From: CAYNLK01 sp964398055 | GTDB taxonomy: Bacteria > Chloroflexota > Anaerolineae > 4572-78 > J111 | Assembly: GCA_964398055.1 (NCBI GenBank) | Contig: CAYNLK010000024.1 | Span: 38,170 to 102,169, forward strand | DNA length: 64,000 bases | Reading direction: 5' to 3' | Made by a program: the position numbers and the translations under genes | Notes under the pieces: model-generated | What the model saw: the letters and a program-made list of their open reading frames with translations, nothing else | The model's database searches: none | What the model was told of the DNA's origin: nothing | Shown here: positions 52,007 to 61,364 of the stretch, piece by piece | How positions within the stretch are numbered: the first letter of the stretch is position 1 | Layout of the letters: every line of letters starts with the position of its first letter

Positions 52007-52846
52007 ATGAAACTGGAAAAATTGTGCTGCCCAAGCTGCGGCGCACCCCTTATGGGCAACTTCACTCCCAACCAACAGATTGAATGTAACAGTTGCGGCA
52101 CGCCGCTATTACTCACCCATCTGGATAGCGAAAATCCGATTTTTTGTCCACACTGCCGTACTTTGAACGCCGACGAGATGCGTTTCTGCGTCAATTGCGG
52201 CCACAAACTCAAAACGGACTGTGTACTCTGCTACACTGAAAACCGGATCGATGCAGTCTACTGCGCCCGGTGTGGGGCGCACCTGGAACGGGCCAGAGCC
52301 AGGCGCCGTAAACTCGAAGAAACGCGCCGCACGGTGGCCCAACAGCGAATTCAGGCGCTTGAGGTCAAAGAGACCCGGCAAAAGCAAGAAAAATTGGAAA
52401 GATTGCTGGCCGACCTGGATGAACCGGAAAACCACGACTTTGCTATCTACCAGATCAACCAATTGGGAGTCGAGGCGGTCGAAGCCCTGATCGATACCCT
52501 GCGGCACGATCAAGATCCGGATGCTCGGTATGGTTCGGCCAGAGCGTTGGGCCAGATTTGTGCAGAAAAAGAGATCACAACTCTGATCAAGGCCCGTACG
52601 GTCAAAGCTTTGCTCAAAGCCCTGGCCGATCCGGAGCCGGCTGTCCGTTTTTGGGCGGCTGAAGCGCTGGGCAAATGTAATAGTCAAATCGCCGTCGAGC
52701 CGCTGGCCAAATTGCTGCGTGACCCTCACGAAGGTGTCCGCCAGCAAACGGCGCTATCCCTGAAAAAAATTGGCGGAGAACAGGTCCAGGAAATATTGAA
52801 GCGAAGTCAATCACGAGGCTTTCTGAAATGGCTCAGGGGGAATTAA
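52007..52846 (+). CDS. Multiple zinc-ribbon and HEAT-repeat protein
   Basis: 279 residues. Four or five CxxC knuckles lie in the first 105 residues (CPSCGAPL, CNSCGTPL, CPHCRTL, CVNCGHKL, CVLCY, CARCGAHL), then a charged coiled coil (about 105-145) and HEAT/PBS-like repeats (GVEAVEALIDTLRHDQDPDARYGSARALGQI and two more) to the end. Such proteins are usually protein-protein scaffolds; no enzymatic motif is seen. It starts 6 nt after tsaD. Confidence 0.8.
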   Translation: MKLEKLCCPSCGAPLMGNFTPNQQIECNSCGTPLLLTHLDSENPIFCPHCRTLNADEMRFCVNCGHKLKTDCVLCYTENRIDAVYCARCGAHLERARARRRKLEETRRTVAQQRIQALEVKETRQKQEKLERLLADLDEPENHDFAIYQINQLGVEAVEALIDTLRHDQDPDARYGSARALGQICAEKEITTLIKARTVKALLKALADPEPAVRFWAAEALGKCNSQIAVEPLAKLLRDPHEGVRQQTALSLKKIGGEQVQEILKRSQSRGFLKWLRGN

Positions 52847-52855
52847 CAAATAGTC

Positions 52856-53416
52856 ATGGTCAAACAAACCATCCTTTACACTCGAACCGGCGATGAGGGC
52901 TATACCAGACTCCTCGGCCAGGAAGAAGTTCCCAAATACGACTTGCGCCCCGAAGCCTATGGCAGCGTTGATGAGGCCAGCTCATTTATGGGGGTGGTGC
53001 GAGCCGAACCTGCGACCAGCGCCCGCACCAAAGGATTGATACTGACCGTCCAGCGCGACTTGTGGGTGTTAATGGGTGAGTTGGCCGCCGCGCCGGGAGT
53101 CGAGCTGCCCCAACGGATCGGCGCTAAGCGAGTCGCCTGGCTCGAGACTGAAATAGATCAACTCGGCGCCGAAACCCCACCGCTGACCCAATTCGTCCTG
53201 CCCGGCGATACCAAAGTTAGCGCCTGGTTAGATGTGGCCCGGACCGTCATCCGGCGGGCCGAACGGGTGGTGGCCCAGCTCTTCCACGAAGGTATTGTGG
53301 ATAATCTCGAAATTATGCGCTATTTGAACCGGCTTTCGTCGCTACTCTTTGCTTTGGCCCGGTACGAAGAGAACCTGGCCGGTCAGAAAACGACCCTGGC
53401 AAAAGAAGTTGAGTGA
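52856..53416 (+). CDS. Cob(I)alamin adenosyltransferase, PduO type
   Basis: 186 residues. The ATP-binding N-terminus is LYTRTGDEGYTRLLG; the helical-bundle blocks are AYGSVDEASSFMGVVRA, FVLPGDTKVSAWLDVARTVIRRAERVV and the end MRYLNRLSSLLFALARYEE (the family's YLNRLSDLLF). It makes adenosylcobalamin from cob(I)alamin and ATP. It starts 10 nt after the HEAT protein and overlaps the next gene region closely. Confidence 0.94.
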   Translation: MVKQTILYTRTGDEGYTRLLGQEEVPKYDLRPEAYGSVDEASSFMGVVRAEPATSARTKGLILTVQRDLWVLMGELAAAPGVELPQRIGAKRVAWLETEIDQLGAETPPLTQFVLPGDTKVSAWLDVARTVIRRAERVVAQLFHEGIVDNLEIMRYLNRLSSLLFALARYEENLAGQKTTLAKEVE

Positions 53417-53419
53417 CGG

Positions 53420-53860
53420 ATGACATTTTTCGGCCACCCGCTTCACCCGATGACCGTTCACTTTCCTATTGCCCTGTACCTGTTGGGGGTGCTGCTGACC
53501 ATCGGTTACTTATGGCGCGGGCAGGCGGATTACGAGCGATTTGCCCACTGGAGCTTCATCCTGAGCTGGCTGGCCACGCTGGTCGCCAGCATTGCCGGCC
53601 TGTTCGATCAAAATCAGTTGGAACTTGGCGACCCCCGCCGGGAGCAGGTTAACCCCCATATCACCGCGGCTGTATCCCTGCTGGTGATCAATGGGCTGCT
53701 CGTTTATCTGCGGCTGCGCTGGCCCGATGTGCTGACCAGTCGTCGCCGCTGGCTCTACCTGGGAGTGATGATGGCGGGAGTTGTGGCCGTGGTGACTACG
53801 GGCTGGCTGGGGGGCGAGCTGGTTTACCGCTGGCAGGTTGGCGTTCAAGCCGGACCGTAA
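53420..53860 (+). CDS. DUF2231 membrane protein
   Basis: 146 residues with four membrane segments and the DUF2231 start FFGHPLHPMTVHFPIALYLLG, with the conserved His-Pro-His-Pro pattern (GHPLHP) and a second His in VHFP. The family is of unknown function; the conserved His suggest haem or metal binding. ATG 53420 is preferred (GTGACGGATG context) and lies 3 nt after the adenosyltransferase stop. It ends the operon at the terminator that follows. Confidence 0.86.
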   Translation: MTFFGHPLHPMTVHFPIALYLLGVLLTIGYLWRGQADYERFAHWSFILSWLATLVASIAGLFDQNQLELGDPRREQVNPHITAAVSLLVINGLLVYLRLRWPDVLTSRRRWLYLGVMMAGVVAVVTTGWLGGELVYRWQVGVQAGP

Positions 53861-53871
53861 CCGGGAATCAA

Positions 53872-53902
53872 AAAAACCCATCTCAGCAGGTGGGGCTTTT
53901 TG
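53872..53902. terminator. Terminator between convergent genes
   Basis: A6-CCCA, a 10-nt loop, TGGGG and CTTTTTG. The A and T tracts on both sides suit both the DUF2231 gene and the converging lipoprotein gene. Confidence 0.7.
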
Positions 53903-53919
53903 TTAGCAGAACAGATCTG

Positions 53920-56025
53920 CTACTGCCACACGGTTTTAAGCGGCACTATCTCTGACTCCTCGATGAAGAAACCGTCATCCCCCAGGCCGATCTTGGCCTG
54001 TTCAGCCAGCCACACTTCACCCTGTTGAAAATCATCGAACAGGTAGGTCTGATCGGCGCAACCGTAAGTGGCGGGGCGGTCGTCGACGACAGGTCTAGTT
54101 CCCGTCATCAAACCGCAAATTGTGCCGTCAGCCAGTTCGATCAACCACGGCATGGCCAGGTTGCCCACGTCGGGGGGAGGGAGTGGCTGGGTCAACTCCA
54201 GCACAAAACCGGTCTCACCGGTGGTCGGATCGGCTCCACACACCACCGTTGGCTGCTCATCCACCACAAAGCAGGGATCAAAAATCTGGTTACCAACCAT
54301 ACAACGGTAGGCGTCCTCCCGGTCCAGGCCAATGGCGTTGGTCCAACAAGAACCGGCCTGGGTTTCGGACGGAATTTCGGTGGGCGTGTAGTTAATCACT
54401 TCGGTCGACGTCACTGCGCCTGAAGTCAACTCCAGCGATACCTTCATTTGATAGGTGCGGGTTTCGGCCTGAGTCGGCGGACCGGCCATGGCGTCGCCGG
54501 GACCCTGGGTCAACATATCGACCACGATTTGCCCTGGCTGGACCATCAGCGAGTTGACCTGAATACGATCACCCAACATAGCCGAAGCGACCGGCGCAGG
54601 CTGGCCCTGCCGATCCAGCACCGCAAACAGCTCGTAAAAACTACCGCTGCCGCCGCCGTTGGTGACCAGGATGACCGCGGCATCAGCAAAACCATCGCCA
54701 TCCAGGTCGCCATAAGCCATCGTGTCGAGCATTTGAATCTGAATTTTGGAGGCGGAGCCGGGGGCAATCTCTTCTTCATATTGCCCACCGGTCAACTGCG
54801 CGCTACCACTGGCCGTCCATTCCGAGGGATAAGTCGCATTTTGCAACATCTGCGGGGTCAACCGGGCTTCGATGGCCGCCTTCGCAGTCATTGCCGCCAT
54901 AGCTGTACCGGCCGGCATGATCGGCCAGCCGGTCGAGATCGTGCCGTCGATGATGCCTTGTTCAAGCTGAGCCAGCTCATTTTTCAACTGCTGGGGCACG
55001 CTGGCCTCAAAGTTATGGAAAGGGGCCAGACCCACGCCATTGTTGGCAAGGCTACCAACGAAATTTGCCCCACCCTGATAGGTGCCTGAGTGGATAAGAT
55101 TGACCGCTTCAAAGACAACGGCGTCGATCTTTTTGAGTACGCTGGTTAGATAGACCGCCTGGTACTCCGGCGCAGTCTGAGTCTGGTCGGCGTCAACCCC
55201 GATTACGGTCAACCCACGGGCCTGGGCCTCTTGGGCTGAACCCAGGCCAACGCCGCCAGCCACCGGGAAGATGATATCGCAGCCCTGATCAAACAAGTCG
55301 GCGGCAATAGCCTGGCCATCAGCCTGACTGCTATAATTGCCGGCAAAAATGCCTTCACCGCCAACCGCCAGCGTTGGGTCGGTCCGCCAGCCCAGCACCT
55401 GTACATTGGCGCCGTTTTGTTCATTATAATATTTGACCCCATGCTCAAAGCCAACCATAAAGATCAACACCGGCGGCACCTGGGTGCCGCCATAAGTACA
55501 GACCACGCCGGTTTCGGTCATCCCGGCGGCCAGGTAGCCGGCTAAAAAAGCAGGCTGATCGGTAGAAAAGAGCACCCCCAGGTCATTGGCGGTCTGGCTG
55601 GGAAAGTCGATGTTGACAAAGGGTATCTGAGGATTGGCCAGCGAGGCGCTTTTAACGGTGGGGGCCAGGCCAAAACCAACGGCAATGATGCCGCTATAGC
55701 CTTCGTCAACAAATTGAGCCATATTTTCGGCCGCAGTGGCCTGATTACTCTCCAGGTGCTCTACTTGAACCCCCAGTTCGTCGGCCGCTCGTTGCAAACC
55801 CGCCCAGGCCAGTTGGTTGAAGCCCCGGTCAGTGACAGGGCCGGCGATAAGACCGTACTTTTCCGCAGCCTGAACCGCAGCAATGGGCGCGTTTTCTATC
55901 CCTGCCGCCGTTGTTTCTTGACTATCGCCCGCAGCTGTTTCCGGTTGAGCCAGAACTCCGCCACAGGCAACCAGAACAAGCAGCACTGCCAGCAAAGTTG
56001 TCGGCCACAAAATTCGTTTGATCAT
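53920..56025 (-). CDS. BMP/PnrA-like substrate-binding lipoprotein with extra C-terminal region
   Basis: 701 residues. Signal peptide and lipobox (VLVACGG, Cys about 21), then the BMP/Med purine-nucleoside-binding fold: GLIAGPVTDRGFNQLAWAGLQRA, IIAVGFGLAPTV, DQPAFLAGYLAAGMTETG, DIIFPVAGGVGLGSAQEA and VIGVDADQTQ. Residues beyond about 400 are additional: they include LDTMAYGDLDGDGFADAAVILV, a calcium-binding FG-GAP-like repeat, and a Cys-rich end. No permease genes are adjacent, so transport is uncertain; it may be a nucleoside sensor. Confidence 0.83.
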   Translation of the reverse strand: MIKRILWPTTLLAVLLVLVACGGVLAQPETAAGDSQETTAAGIENAPIAAVQAAEKYGLIAGPVTDRGFNQLAWAGLQRAADELGVQVEHLESNQATAAENMAQFVDEGYSGIIAVGFGLAPTVKSASLANPQIPFVNIDFPSQTANDLGVLFSTDQPAFLAGYLAAGMTETGVVCTYGGTQVPPVLIFMVGFEHGVKYYNEQNGANVQVLGWRTDPTLAVGGEGIFAGNYSSQADGQAIAADLFDQGCDIIFPVAGGVGLGSAQEAQARGLTVIGVDADQTQTAPEYQAVYLTSVLKKIDAVVFEAVNLIHSGTYQGGANFVGSLANNGVGLAPFHNFEASVPQQLKNELAQLEQGIIDGTISTGWPIMPAGTAMAAMTAKAAIEARLTPQMLQNATYPSEWTASGSAQLTGGQYEEEIAPGSASKIQIQMLDTMAYGDLDGDGFADAAVILVTNGGGSGSFYELFAVLDRQGQPAPVASAMLGDRIQVNSLMVQPGQIVVDMLTQGPGDAMAGPPTQAETRTYQMKVSLELTSGAVTSTEVINYTPTEIPSETQAGSCWTNAIGLDREDAYRCMVGNQIFDPCFVVDEQPTVVCGADPTTGETGFVLELTQPLPPPDVGNLAMPWLIELADGTICGLMTGTRPVVDDRPATYGCADQTYLFDDFQQGEVWLAEQAKIGLGDDGFFIEESEIVPLKTVWQ

Positions 56026-56069
56026 TGTTGTCTCCTCATTAAAGGTTTCTGGTCCTAAATTTTAGGAAC

Positions 56070-56108
56070 CCTATCGGAAGGCCGGCCACCAACCAGCCTT
56101 CCGATAGG
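56070..56108. terminator. Perfect 13-bp hairpin between the PKD gene and the BMP gene
   Basis: CCTATCGGAAGGC (56070-56082) and GCCTTCCGATAGG (56096-56108) around a 13-nt loop. There is no U run on the minus strand, so it may attenuate or protect rather than terminate. Confidence 0.5.
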
Positions 56109-56175
56109 CTGTTATTCATCGGTTACAACTTCCAAAGCACGATCGACCGCCGTCATTGTCCGGTTTGGCTGATTA

Positions 56176-59100
56176 CTACCGCACTACCGGCCCTCGTGGA
56201 GCCGGCTGCTCCGGCTCTGGCGGGGGGGCCGGTCGTTCCACTGGCGGCGGCAGAGGTTCCGGCGTGGGCGTAGGCGACGGTGGCGGCGGCTCCGGCGTGG
56301 GCGGCGGCGGCTCTGGCGTGGGCGGTGGTGGCGGCGGCGGAGGTGGTTCCGGCGGTGGTGGCGGCGGCGGTGCATCCACCTGAATCACAACGCTGGTGCT
56401 ACCACTCTGGCCATTTTGGTCGGTAACTTGCAAAGCCACATTGTAGGCCCCCGGAGCGATGAAGGTATGGGCCACGCCCATGCCTTGATCTAACATCCCA
56501 TCGCCAAAGTTCCATACATAGTTGACAATGGGGCTGCTGGCAGTAGAGAAACCGGCGTCGAACTGGATAGGCTGGCCAACCAGATAGGCTGGCTGCTGCG
56601 GCTGGACATTGATGACCGCCTGGGGCGGTTCAGCCGGCGGCGGCTCCGGGGTGGGGGGTTCCGGTTCAGGCGGCGGAGGTGGGGGCAGCACCACAGCGGC
56701 CGGCTCAACCTGGACAACCCGGCTATCGATCCCTTGCTGGCCGTCTTCAGCCGTTACCGTCAGGGTAACCTGGTAAGCGCCGGGAGCGCCATAGGTATGG
56801 ATCGCGCCCATCCCGCTGGCGGCGACGCCGTCGCCAAAGTCCCAGGCAAAACTGACAATCGGGCTACTGCCGCTGGAGAAACCGCCATCAAAGACGAGTT
56901 CGTCGCCCACCAGCCCCCGGTCCGGTCCATGGATGACCGCTTGCGGCGGTTGAGCCGGAGGTTCAACGATGGGCGGCTCAACCACGGGCGGTTCAGGGGG
57001 CGGCGCCGGCGCATTGACCTCGATCATTTGAACCAGACTGTTGCTCAGGCCCTGGTCGTCGGTTACGGTTAGTTGCACCCGGTAGTTCAGGGGGATGTTA
57101 TAGGTGTGTTCCAGTTGCGAACCGCTGCCGGTGGTCCGGTCGCCAAAGTCCCACTCATAGCTGACGATGGGGTTGCTGGCCGTGGTGCCGGTGGCGTCAA
57201 AAAAGAGGGGCTGGCCCACTTCGGCCGGCACCGGCGAGATGACAAAATTAACCTGCGGCGGCTGGTTCTCCTGCCCGGCCGGGTTGACCTGAATACCTTG
57301 GCCAGCGTACCCCTTCTGGCCGGTAGCGTCGGTCACAGTCAGGGTGACGTAATAGGGTTGGCCGGGGGCGGTGTAGGTATGGTCAACAACCGGCCCGCTG
57401 CCGGTCGTACCGTCGCCAAAGTCCCATTCGTAAGCGGTCAGGGCGCTGTCGCCGGCCGACCGGCTGCCGTCAAACGTAACTTGCTGGTTGACCACGGCCG
57501 TATCGGGAGCAGTGATGACGGCCTGGGGCGGGTTTTGCGGTTGAGGCGCCACGATGACAACCTGGATTTGATCGACCCCTTGCAAGCCGGTCTGGTCGGT
57601 CATTTGCAGGCTAACCTGGTAGGCGCCGGCCTGGCTGTAGGCGTGCTGCACAAGCTGGATAGTCCTTACATTCGGATCTCTGGCATCCCACTCAAAGGTT
57701 GTGCCATCACCCAGGTCCCACCTGAGGCGCGCAATCGGATTGTAGATGACCGAGTCGCTGGCATCAAACGTGATCGACTGGCCGACCTCGGCCTGCGGCG
57801 GATTGGCGTTGATTTTGGGTTCGGGCGGCAACGGCTGAGGCAAAATCCGGATATCGTGGCTGGCGCTGTTGCTCTGGCCGTTCTGGTCGGTCAACGTTAG
57901 CCGGACCACATAGGTGTTGCTGGACGCAGCATAAGCGTGATTGACCACCCTGCCCGTGGCTTCCGGGCTGCCGTCGCCAAAGTTCCAGACGTAGTTTTGC
58001 TCATCAACCGGCACATCCGAGGTGGAGGCGCTGCCGTCAAAGACAACCGTTTCACCTACTCTGGCCTCAGTGGGCGCGCTGATAACCGGGTTGGGCAGGC
58101 TGGGCGCGTCGACCACCTGGATTTGATGGGTGGCGCTGTTGGTTCGACCATCCCGATCGGTAACGGTTAGCGTAACATTGAAAACGCCGACCCGGTCGTA
58201 CACGTGGCGAATGGTGACGGCGTTGGCCGTGGCGCCATCGCCAAAATTCCATTCGTAGCTGATCAGGTTAGCGGCGGGGGTAGAGGCGCTGCCGTCAAAG
58301 GTAACCTCCTCGCCGCGCTGAACTGAACCGGGCGCGGCGATACGGGCAATCGGGGCCGTCGAGGGGTCCAGCCGGCTGTCGATCCGAATCTGGTGGGTGG
58401 CGCTGCTGCGCAGGCCGTTTTCAGCTACCACGGTCAGCAGTACGGTATAAGTGCCGGCCCGATTGTAGGTGTGATTGACCGTGCGACCCGAGGCGGTGGA
58501 ACCATCGCCAAAGCTCCAATCGTAACGCCGGATTGGGCTTAAGGAAAAGGTGCGGCTGCCATCAAAGGTGACCAAATCGCCTTCTCTGGCAGTAGAAGGG
58601 CCATCGATTATGGCCAGCGGCGGGGTGGTGTCATCGGGATTCTCTTTGATCCTGATCGTAACCCTGGTGCTGTCTTTCAAGCCGATCTGGTCGGTGACCT
58701 CAAGGGTAACCCTGTAGTCACCCGGCCGGTCGTAGGTATGGCTGACTTTGCGGCCTTCGGCGCGGCTGCCGTCGCCAAAGTCCCAGCGATATCGGGTGAT
58801 GTCGTAGTCACCCCGGCGAGAGCTTCTACCGTCGAACTCAACCACTCTTTTAGCGATCCCTTCCGACGGGCTTTTGATCACCGCCGTAGGCGGATCGATC
58901 GGTTGGTCCTGGCGCCACCAGGAGAAGTTAATGAAGGCGTCGCCGCCTCGTTCATAATACTCCACCCGCACGTCGCGCAGGCCGGCGGTGAAAGTTCGTT
59001 GAACATCGATCCAGCCCGTATCGCCATCCTGCCAGCGGTCGATGATGAGGTCATTGCCGGCCCAAACCCGGATGCCGTCATCGGAACGTACCCGGAAGGC

Positions 59101-60555
59101 GTAGTTGGCGTTCTCAAAGAAGAACTGGCGCGTCCAGCGTGCCGAGAAGTTATCGACCGGGACGATACCCGGCGCGGGCGAGCCGGAACCCCAATTGTAA
59201 TTGAGACTCGGTTCATTGCGAACCAGCACCGGATCGCCCTGCAGGTTGGGGTTGTTGAAATATTCCGTGCGCCAATCCGGGAAGGGATCAGCTCGTTGCC
59301 AGGAGAGGATAGAAACGGCGCCGAGAGTGTGCTCAAAGTATTCCAGCCGAAGCTGGTGCGGACCGGCCTCCAGGTAGATGTCGGCGGCAAAGGTGGTAGG
59401 CGATTGAATCTGCCATTGGTTGATCAGCAGCGCCCCGTCAACCCACAGCCGCACCCCATCGTCTACCCGGGTGTAGAAACGATAGGTGCCGGCCTCAAAA
59501 TTGACCGTGCGCGTCCAGCGGGCCGAGAAGAAGTCGACCGGGAGACGAGGATCGGGTGAACCCAGGCCCCAGTCAAAGCTGATGAGCGGATCGTTGCGGA
59601 CAAAGAGCGGCGCGCCGGTCAAGTTCTCATTATTAAAATATTCGCCGCGCCATTCCGGGAACTGTTCACCGGGCGAGGGCGTGGGGGTTGGCGGCGGCGA
59701 CGGGGGCGGGGGCGGCGCAGCCACCACCGGTACATTGCCGATATTTTCAGCCGAGGCATAAGCGGCCGATAGCCAGCCGACGCCGCCGGCCGCGCCGGGG
59801 AACTTGATCTGCCACCAGGTGGCCTCGGCATTGCGGCCGGTGATCTCGGCCTTTTGGCCCAGCAACAACACCCCCAGGATATCGTAGTTGACGCCGGGAC
59901 CCTTGCGCACATTGACATTGGCCGTGGCGGCCAGTTGGGCTACTGTGGCCGGCGGGGGCGGGAGCGTGCCGGTCGGCTGCACCGGCACTATGATGCCCAC
60001 GGCCACAGGCGTGACCGGCGTGAAACCGGCGGGGGTGCTGAGATTCAACAGGGTTTGAGCCGAGGCGGCCCGATCATCAGTTTCGGCCCGAACCGGCACC
60101 GGGCTTTCATCCAGCCAGCGGGGGTCCGACGGGACGATGATATCAACGGCAAAGTTTCCGCTTTGATCGGCCAGGGCGCTGTTGACCGCATAATTGGGTG
60201 GGTCGGACGGCACCAGATAGATAACCACGCGGGCTCCGGCCGGCCAGCTTTCTCCCTGCACCTTGACCGTAGTGCCGGGCGCGGCCGTAGCTGGATTCAA
60301 CGTGATGATTGGATTGGCTGTTTCTTCGGTTGGTTCGGTGTCGATGTTGCCAACATCAGGCGGGGGGGTAGCGGTAGCAGCAGCAACCGGAACAGAAGTT
60401 TGGACGGGGGTCTGTGCTTGCTCGAATTTAAAGAAAAAGGCGCCCCCCAAGAATAAAGCCAGGGCGCCGGCGCCCACACATAGCATGACGACAACTCCCA
60501 ACAGGGTTAACTCCAGGTTAGACCATCCCCCGAAAAGTCCTTTTTTCTGTTGCAT
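56176..60555 (-). CDS. Giant surface protein: SH3b, two PA14 and nine PKD domains, Pro-rich tail
   Basis: 1459 residues. A membrane helix (about 13-40) anchors it. Then come a Pro/Thr linker, an IPT-like region with EESWPAGARVVIYL-type sequence (about 85-175), an SH3b domain (NVNVRKGPGVNYDILGVLLLG, about 210-270), two PA14 domains (EYFNN and FSARWTR each, about 300-550) and nine PKD domains (WDFGDG or WNFGDG plus HTY) to about 1380. The last 80 residues are mostly Pro/Glu/Thr. PA14 and SH3b suggest binding of glycans or wall; the role is adhesion or matrix by inference. AAGGAGAG precedes the ATG. Confidence 0.9.
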   Translation of the reverse strand: MQQKKGLFGGWSNLELTLLGVVVMLCVGAGALALFLGGAFFFKFEQAQTPVQTSVPVAAATATPPPDVGNIDTEPTEETANPIITLNPATAAPGTTVKVQGESWPAGARVVIYLVPSDPPNYAVNSALADQSGNFAVDIIVPSDPRWLDESPVPVRAETDDRAASAQTLLNLSTPAGFTPVTPVAVGIIVPVQPTGTLPPPPATVAQLAATANVNVRKGPGVNYDILGVLLLGQKAEITGRNAEATWWQIKFPGAAGGVGWLSAAYASAENIGNVPVVAAPPPPPSPPPTPTPSPGEQFPEWRGEYFNNENLTGAPLFVRNDPLISFDWGLGSPDPRLPVDFFSARWTRTVNFEAGTYRFYTRVDDGVRLWVDGALLINQWQIQSPTTFAADIYLEAGPHQLRLEYFEHTLGAVSILSWQRADPFPDWRTEYFNNPNLQGDPVLVRNEPSLNYNWGSGSPAPGIVPVDNFSARWTRQFFFENANYAFRVRSDDGIRVWAGNDLIIDRWQDGDTGWIDVQRTFTAGLRDVRVEYYERGGDAFINFSWWRQDQPIDPPTAVIKSPSEGIAKRVVEFDGRSSRRGDYDITRYRWDFGDGSRAEGRKVSHTYDRPGDYRVTLEVTDQIGLKDSTRVTIRIKENPDDTTPPLAIIDGPSTAREGDLVTFDGSRTFSLSPIRRYDWSFGDGSTASGRTVNHTYNRAGTYTVLLTVVAENGLRSSATHQIRIDSRLDPSTAPIARIAAPGSVQRGEEVTFDGSASTPAANLISYEWNFGDGATANAVTIRHVYDRVGVFNVTLTVTDRDGRTNSATHQIQVVDAPSLPNPVISAPTEARVGETVVFDGSASTSDVPVDEQNYVWNFGDGSPEATGRVVNHAYAASSNTYVVRLTLTDQNGQSNSASHDIRILPQPLPPEPKINANPPQAEVGQSITFDASDSVIYNPIARLRWDLGDGTTFEWDARDPNVRTIQLVQHAYSQAGAYQVSLQMTDQTGLQGVDQIQVVIVAPQPQNPPQAVITAPDTAVVNQQVTFDGSRSAGDSALTAYEWDFGDGTTGSGPVVDHTYTAPGQPYYVTLTVTDATGQKGYAGQGIQVNPAGQENQPPQVNFVISPVPAEVGQPLFFDATGTTASNPIVSYEWDFGDRTTGSGSQLEHTYNIPLNYRVQLTVTDDQGLSNSLVQMIEVNAPAPPPEPPVVEPPIVEPPAQPPQAVIHGPDRGLVGDELVFDGGFSSGSSPIVSFAWDFGDGVAASGMGAIHTYGAPGAYQVTLTVTAEDGQQGIDSRVVQVEPAAVVLPPPPPPEPEPPTPEPPPAEPPQAVINVQPQQPAYLVGQPIQFDAGFSTASSPIVNYVWNFGDGMLDQGMGVAHTFIAPGAYNVALQVTDQNGQSGSTSVVIQVDAPPPPPPPEPPPPPPPPPTPEPPPPTPEPPPPSPTPTPEPLPPPVERPAPPPEPEQPAPRGPVVR

Positions 60556-60785
60556 AGGCTCTCCTTATTTTCAGGTTCTTGCTCTAATGACCGGTGGCAA
60601 AAGATGCCTGAAGTACCACAATCTAATCAGAATGGTTGAGCTAAAATCATGGGTGCAACTTCTCCTTTTGGCAACTCATATAATGGAGTTGGACCAAAGT
60701 AAGCCACCTTGTATCTATATTTTGTATATATTTTGGAGAGATTTGATAGAATTATATGGATAACTATGCTTCAGTCAAATCAGGA
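60556..60785. other. AT-rich intergenic region
   Basis: 230 bp between two minus-strand genes, clearly more AT-rich than its surroundings, with TTGTATATATTTTGG in the middle. It probably holds the promoter of the PKD gene. No convincing gene or RNA was found. Confidence 0.4.
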
Positions 60786-61361
60786 TTACAAAACTCTGCC
60801 CAGCCAAAAGGCCGCCACCATAAGAAGGATGAGAACGATGACGATAACCAGCAGCACCACCACACCGGTGGGTTTGCTGACATCGCCGGCAAATTGAGCA
60901 GCCAGTACCCGCTGCTGTTCAACTCGCTTCAACTTGCCGCGTACGCTGGCCAGGAGGTCTTCCGGGGAGAAAGGTTTGGTGAGGTAATCATCGGCCCCCA
61001 GTTCCTTGCCAAAGCGGACCTCGACCTCGCTGGATTTGGCAGTCAGAAAGATAAAGGGCAGGTGATTGAGGTAGGGATTGGCCCGCACTTGTTCGTAGAA
61101 GGCATAACCGTCCATCACCGGCATCATGATGTCGGCCAGAATCAAGTCTGGCAAGTGGTCTGGCCCGGCGCCGGCCCGCGCCCGGTCCCGCCGAAAGGCC
61201 GCCAACAGTCTATCCAGCGCCTGTTGCCCATTCGTTGCGGTCCAAACCTGGTAGCCTTCCATTTCCAGGCTTAATTTGACCCCCTCAAGAAATTCAAGGT
61301 TGTCATCGACGACCAGGATCAGGGGGCGTTCTGCCTGCTCGTGAGCTAATTCTGTGGACAT
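60786..61361 (-). CDS. Receiver-domain protein with C-terminal membrane anchor
   Basis: 191 residues. A full CheY-like receiver (acidic pair at 19-20, phospho-Asp77 in LILADIMMP, Thr in FLTAKS, Lys in YLTKPFSPED) has an insertion of about ten residues (RRDRARAGAGPDHL) before the Asp strand. After a short helix comes one strongly hydrophobic segment (about 165-185, VVVLLVIVIVLILLMVAAFW), ending in GRVL. No output domain is present. It starts 3 nt after the large kinase, its likely partner, so phosphotransfer at the membrane is suggested. Confidence 0.88.
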   Translation of the reverse strand: MSTELAHEQAERPLILVVDDNLEFLEGVKLSLEMEGYQVWTATNGQQALDRLLAAFRRDRARAGAGPDHLPDLILADIMMPVMDGYAFYEQVRANPYLNHLPFIFLTAKSSEVEVRFGKELGADDYLTKPFSPEDLLASVRGKLKRVEQQRVLAAQFAGDVSKPTGVVVLLVIVIVLILLMVAAFWLGRVL

Positions 61362-61364
61362 CTT

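Noticed and set aside
56156..56383. Gly/Ser-rich plus-strand frame opposite the PKD gene end
   Set aside because: It is the complement of the Pro-rich tail codons and has no start signal.
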